Shown piece by piece: positions 4,663-5,172 of a stretch of DNA of 5,172 nucleotides (position 1 is the stretch's first letter; each line of letters starts with the position of its first letter). Made by a program: the position numbers and the translations under genes. The stretch lies in contig JAJXXG010000768.1 in the NCBI GenBank assembly GCA_021781255.1, forward strand, positions 1 through 5,172. The letters are read 5' to 3'. Origin of the DNA: Acidobacteriota bacterium (lineage in GTDB: Bacteria > Acidobacteriota > Terriglobia > Terriglobales > Acidobacteriaceae). The notes under the pieces are model-generated. The model made no database searches and was not told the origin of the DNA. It was given only the letters and a program-made list of their open reading frames with translations.

Positions 4663-5172
4663 ATGGCGCACGCCATAGCAGTAACTAAAGCAGTTCGTAG
4701 AACACTTGAAGCCGACGAGGGCCTGAGCGGCTTCAGCACGCAGGAGATGTACCGCGAGATTCTAAGCCGTCTCGGAGAGGACGCGAATCGGGAAGGCTTG
4801 GCGGCCACGCCGGAGCGCGTAGAGAAAGCGATGGCTTTCCTCACCAAGGGCTACGAAGAGGACCCGGCGCGGATTCTGCGCGGCGCGATGTTCGAAGTGG
4901 ACTACGACGAGATGGTCATTGTGAAAGACATCGAGATGTTCTCGCTGTGCGAACACCACATGCTGCCCTTCTTCGGCAAGGTTCATGTGGCCTATATTCC
5001 CAAAGGCAAAGTCATCGGGCTCAGCAAGATTCCGCGCCTCGTGGAGGTTTTTGCGCGGCGGCTGCAGGTGCAGGAGCGCCTGACGCGGCAGATCGCCGAC
5101 GCCATTCAGGCCGCAATCGCGCCGCAGGGCGTGGGCGTCGTGATCGAGGCGCGGCACCTGTGCATGATGATG
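4663..5172 (+). CDS. folE: GTP cyclohydrolase I (3' end beyond window)
   Basis: 170 residues are visible from ATG 4663 and the frame is still open at the window end, just after the HLCMMM motif; perhaps 15-25 residues are missing. FolE converts GTP to 7,8-dihydroneopterin triphosphate, the first step of folate, biopterin and queuosine synthesis. The zinc ligands are Cys96 and His99 ([12 protein letters not shown]) and Cys167 (ARHLCMMM). The active-site histidines His98 and His165 are present, and [20 protein letters not shown] (from residue 119) is a family signature. The N-terminal 25 residues are variable, as usual. AAAGGA at 4648-4653 overlaps the end of paralogue 2, and the ATG lies only 6 bases after that stop, so all three genes look like one operon supplying substrate to the pterin synthases. 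Confidence 0.96.
   Translation, partial: MAHAIAVTKAVRRTLEADEGLSGFSTQEMYREILSRLGEDANREGLAATPERVEKAMAFLTKGYEEDPARILRGAMFEVDYDEMVIVKDIEMFSLCEHHMLPFFGKVHVAYIPKGKVIGLSKIPRLVEVFARRLQVQERLTRQIADAIQAAIAPQGVGVVIEARHLCMMM

Overview
The window is about 5.2 kb of GC-rich bacterial chromosome. The protein families suggest an Acidobacteria-like (Terriglobia-type) soil bacterium: a DUF4870 membrane protein, a VapBC pair, a TlpA-like lipoprotein, a CrtQ/HpnB-like glycosyltransferase and tandem pterin synthases next to folE. This placement comes from family resemblance only and no marker gene confirms it. GTG starts are common here (DUF4870 protein, vapC, the TlpA-like gene, second pterin synthase).

Left part (1-1500). 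A small three-helix DUF4870/Tic20-like membrane protein (+, 118-477) faces a type II toxin-antitoxin operon (vapB then vapC, -, 1110 down to 551). The vapBC promoter and a long near-perfect inverted repeat, probably the autoregulatory operator, overlap at 1124-1162. About 275 gene-poor bases follow, then a tRNA-Arg(ACG) gene on the minus strand (1386-1462) with an encoded CCA end.

Middle part (1500-3700). Two minus-strand genes read leftward: a TlpA/ResA-like thioredoxin lipoprotein (1903-2394) and an 88-residue HMA-fold-like small protein (1545-1811). Their 91-base gap holds two interleaved inverted repeats. A family 2 membrane glycosyltransferase (2443-3681) diverges from the thioredoxin gene.

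Right part (3830-5172). Two tandem, complete 6-pyruvoyl-tetrahydropterin synthase paralogues overlap by 4 bases and are followed 6 bases later by folE, which runs off the window end. Together they form a compact pterin operon: FolE makes 7,8-dihydroneopterin triphosphate from GTP, and the two synthases would act on it. Both synthases carry the Cys-X5-His-Gly-His spacing of biopterin-type enzymes rather than the Cys-X3 spacing of E. coli QueD. This hints at a biopterin-like cofactor rather than, or besides, queuosine. This operon is the most interesting part of the window. I see no CRISPR, insertion sequence, phage genes or clearly unprecedented system.
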